From an uncultured Halocynthiibacter sp. (GTDB taxonomy: Bacteria; Pseudomonadota; Alphaproteobacteria; Rhodobacterales; Rhodobacteraceae): a DNA stretch of 64,000 bases. The position numbers were made by a program, and so were the translations under genes. The notes under the pieces are model-generated. The model ran no database searches, had not been told where the DNA came from, and was given only the letters and a program-made list of their open reading frames with translations. Position 1 is the stretch's first letter. Each line of letters begins with the position of its first letter. This document shows positions 62,832-64,000 of this stretch, in pieces. The DNA lies in contig CANNCD010000003.1 of the NCBI GenBank assembly GCA_947503035.1, positions 124,001-188,000 on the forward strand. The letters run 5' to 3'.

Positions 62832-63531
62832 TCCTATTCTTAAACTCAATTCACTCAACGCGTTTTACGGCGACTTTCAGGCGCTCTATGGCGTCAATCT
62901 TGAGGTTTCTCAGGGCGAAGTTCTGGCCATCATCGGCGCCAATGGCGCGGGGAAAACAACCCTGATGCGCTCGATTTCTGGGTTGACCCAAAACCGCGCC
63001 GATATGGTGACCTATCGCGGGGATGCCATCGGTGCCCTGCGCGCCGATCAAGTGGCCGCCCAAGGGATCGCATTGGTTCCCGAGGGACGCCAATTGTTTC
63101 CGTCATTGTCCGTCGAAGAAAACCTGATGATCGGCGGCCAAGTCGGGCGCAAAGGTCCGTGGTCGCTTGACGCCGTCTATAGGCTGTTTCCGATCCTGAA
63201 GGAACGGCGCAACCAACAATCCACGTCATTGTCTGGCGGACAGCAACAGATGGTCGCCATCGGGCGCGCCTTGATGGCGAACCCAGATTTGATCTTGTTT
63301 GACGAGATCAGCCTCGGCCTTGCGCCGATCATTATCAAGGACATCTACGCCGCGCTTCCGGGCATCATCGGCGAAGGGATGAGCGCATTGATCGTCGAGC
63401 AAGACATCACCAAAGCCTTGTCCGTGTCATCACGGTTTTACTGCCTACAAGAGGGGCGCGTGTCCCTTGAGGGTGCATCCGCAACCGCAGCCCGCGAAGA
63501 CATTTCGCGCGCTTATTTCGGGGTCGAATAA
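62824..63531 (+). CDS. Liv-type ABC transporter ATP-binding protein (LivF-like)
   Basis: A 235-residue ATPase of canonical LivF length. Walker A is GANGAGKTT, the signature is LSGGQQQMVAIGRA, Walker B is LILFDEISLGLAP (again DEI rather than DEP, as in its LivG partner). VPEGRQLFPSLSVEENL is the LivF hallmark. The next gene, a LivH-like permease, starts two bases after the stop. Confidence 0.93.
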   Translation: MPDPILKLNSLNAFYGDFQALYGVNLEVSQGEVLAIIGANGAGKTTLMRSISGLTQNRADMVTYRGDAIGALRADQVAAQGIALVPEGRQLFPSLSVEENLMIGGQVGRKGPWSLDAVYRLFPILKERRNQQSTSLSGGQQQMVAIGRALMANPDLILFDEISLGLAPIIIKDIYAALPGIIGEGMSALIVEQDITKALSVSSRFYCLQEGRVSLEGASATAAREDISRAYFGVE

Positions 63532-63532
63532 T

Positions 63533-64000
63533 ATGGAATGGGTTAACGCAGTGGTCCAAGGAAGCCTGCTTGGGGGCTTGTATGCGCTCTTTGCGGCGGG
63601 GCTATCTTTGATTTTTGGTGTCATGCGGTTGGTCAATATCGCCCATGGGGACCTGATCGTTTTGGGGGCCTATTTGGGTCTGACTGTCACGACACTTTTG
63701 GGGCTGCATCCGCTTGTGGCGCTGATTTTGGTTGTGCCGACCATGGCGCTGATTGGCTATGTTCTTCAGCGCGGCATTCTGAACCAAACGTTGGGCAAGG
63801 ATATCTTGCCCCCGCTTTTGGTGACGTTCGGCCTGTCGGTCATCATTCAGAACGCGCTTTTGGAAACCTATTCGGCCGATCCGCAAAAAATGAATGCGGG
63901 CGCGTTGGAAACCGCCAGTGTGTCGGTTGGTGGCTTGTCCCTTGGGCTTTTGCCTCTTCTTACCTTTGGCATTGCGATTGTTGTGATCGCGTCCTTGCAG
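63533..64000 (+). CDS. Liv-type ABC transporter permease (LivH-like), N-terminal part
   Basis: The first 156 codons of a permease, cut by the right edge. It starts MEWVNAVVQGSLLGG and includes the LivH hallmark LSLIFGVMRLVNIAHGDL plus further hydrophobic segments. It belongs to the cyclase-operon importer; a LivM partner should follow outside the window. Confidence 0.9.
   Translation, partial: MEWVNAVVQGSLLGGLYALFAAGLSLIFGVMRLVNIAHGDLIVLGAYLGLTVTTLLGLHPLVALILVVPTMALIGYVLQRGILNQTLGKDILPPLLVTFGLSVIIQNALLETYSADPQKMNAGALETASVSVGGLSLGLLPLLTFGIAIVVIASLQ

Noticed and set aside
1-64000. tRNA, rRNA, CRISPR arrays, insertion sequences, prophage or integrase genes
   Set aside because: Looked for in all intergenic spaces; no cloverleaf-like sequence, array of spaced repeats, transposase or terminal repeats was seen.

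Overview
This 64-kb window is a gene-dense bacterial chromosome segment without rRNA, tRNA, CRISPR or insertion sequences that I could see. Gene content and protein style suggest a marine alphaproteobacterium, most likely order Rhodobacterales (roseobacter group): many ABC importers, a complete homogentisate pathway, a DUF2783 protein beside a flavin hydroxylase, an FdhF/YdeP-type molybdoenzyme, Lrp/GntR/IclR/LacI regulators beside their targets, and dense operons with ATGA start/stop overlaps. The taxonomic call is inference from gene content only.

Region 1 (1-13244). A minus-strand operon carries an AMP-forming acyl-CoA ligase, a complete Liv-type ABC importer (LivG, LivH, LivM, substrate-binding protein, LivF), a PaaK-like CoA ligase, a thiolase, an SDR 3-hydroxyacyl-CoA dehydrogenase and the start of an AhpD-like protein. 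It reads as uptake, CoA activation and beta-oxidation-like breakdown of an unknown carboxylic acid. A divergent pair (soluble PAS hybrid histidine kinase plus OmpR-type regulator) probably controls it.

Region 2 (13245-22301). An Lrp/AsnC regulator diverges from a complete branched-chain 2-oxoacid dehydrogenase operon (E1a, E1b, E2, E3). Facing it is a molybdoenzyme operon: FdhF/YdeP oxidoreductase, an unknown 96-residue protein and FdhD.

Region 3 (22612-29959). A LacI regulator with a perfect operator palindrome leads a carbohydrate ABC importer operon that includes a GH63-like glycosidase. Its order recalls the alpha-glucoside agl operon, but both permeases carry unusual extra segments. A strong terminator closes the operon.

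Region 4 (29960-38201). Homogentisate (tyrosine/phenylacetate) catabolism: HmgA, maleylacetoacetate isomerase, fumarylacetoacetase, an MBL-fold protein, a flavin monooxygenase with a small DUF2783 partner, then divergent MarR and Lrp regulators and HppD.

Region 5 (38216-51267). A Crp-like regulator and an alpha/beta hydrolase are divergent. A tandem-winged-helix GntR regulator diverges from an Ldh-family dehydrogenase and a Gfo/Idh/MocA oxidoreductase. An AfuABC/FbpABC-like importer diverges from its probable two-component system, whose kinase is a large membrane hybrid.

Region 6 (51233-56695). A small membrane protein, an RND adaptor and an RND pump are divergent from a TetR regulator across a 45-bp perfect dyad.

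Region 7 (56744-64000). An IclR regulator diverges, across three operator-like repeats, from an uncharacterised catabolic operon: cyclase-family hydrolase, metal-ligand-poor cupin, SDR, 3-hydroxyacyl-CoA dehydrogenase-like protein and a second Liv-type importer (Tat-exported binding protein, LivG, LivF, partial LivH).

Across the window, all four ABC importers have a stem-loop immediately after the substrate-binding-protein gene, apparently a shared way of setting its transcript level.
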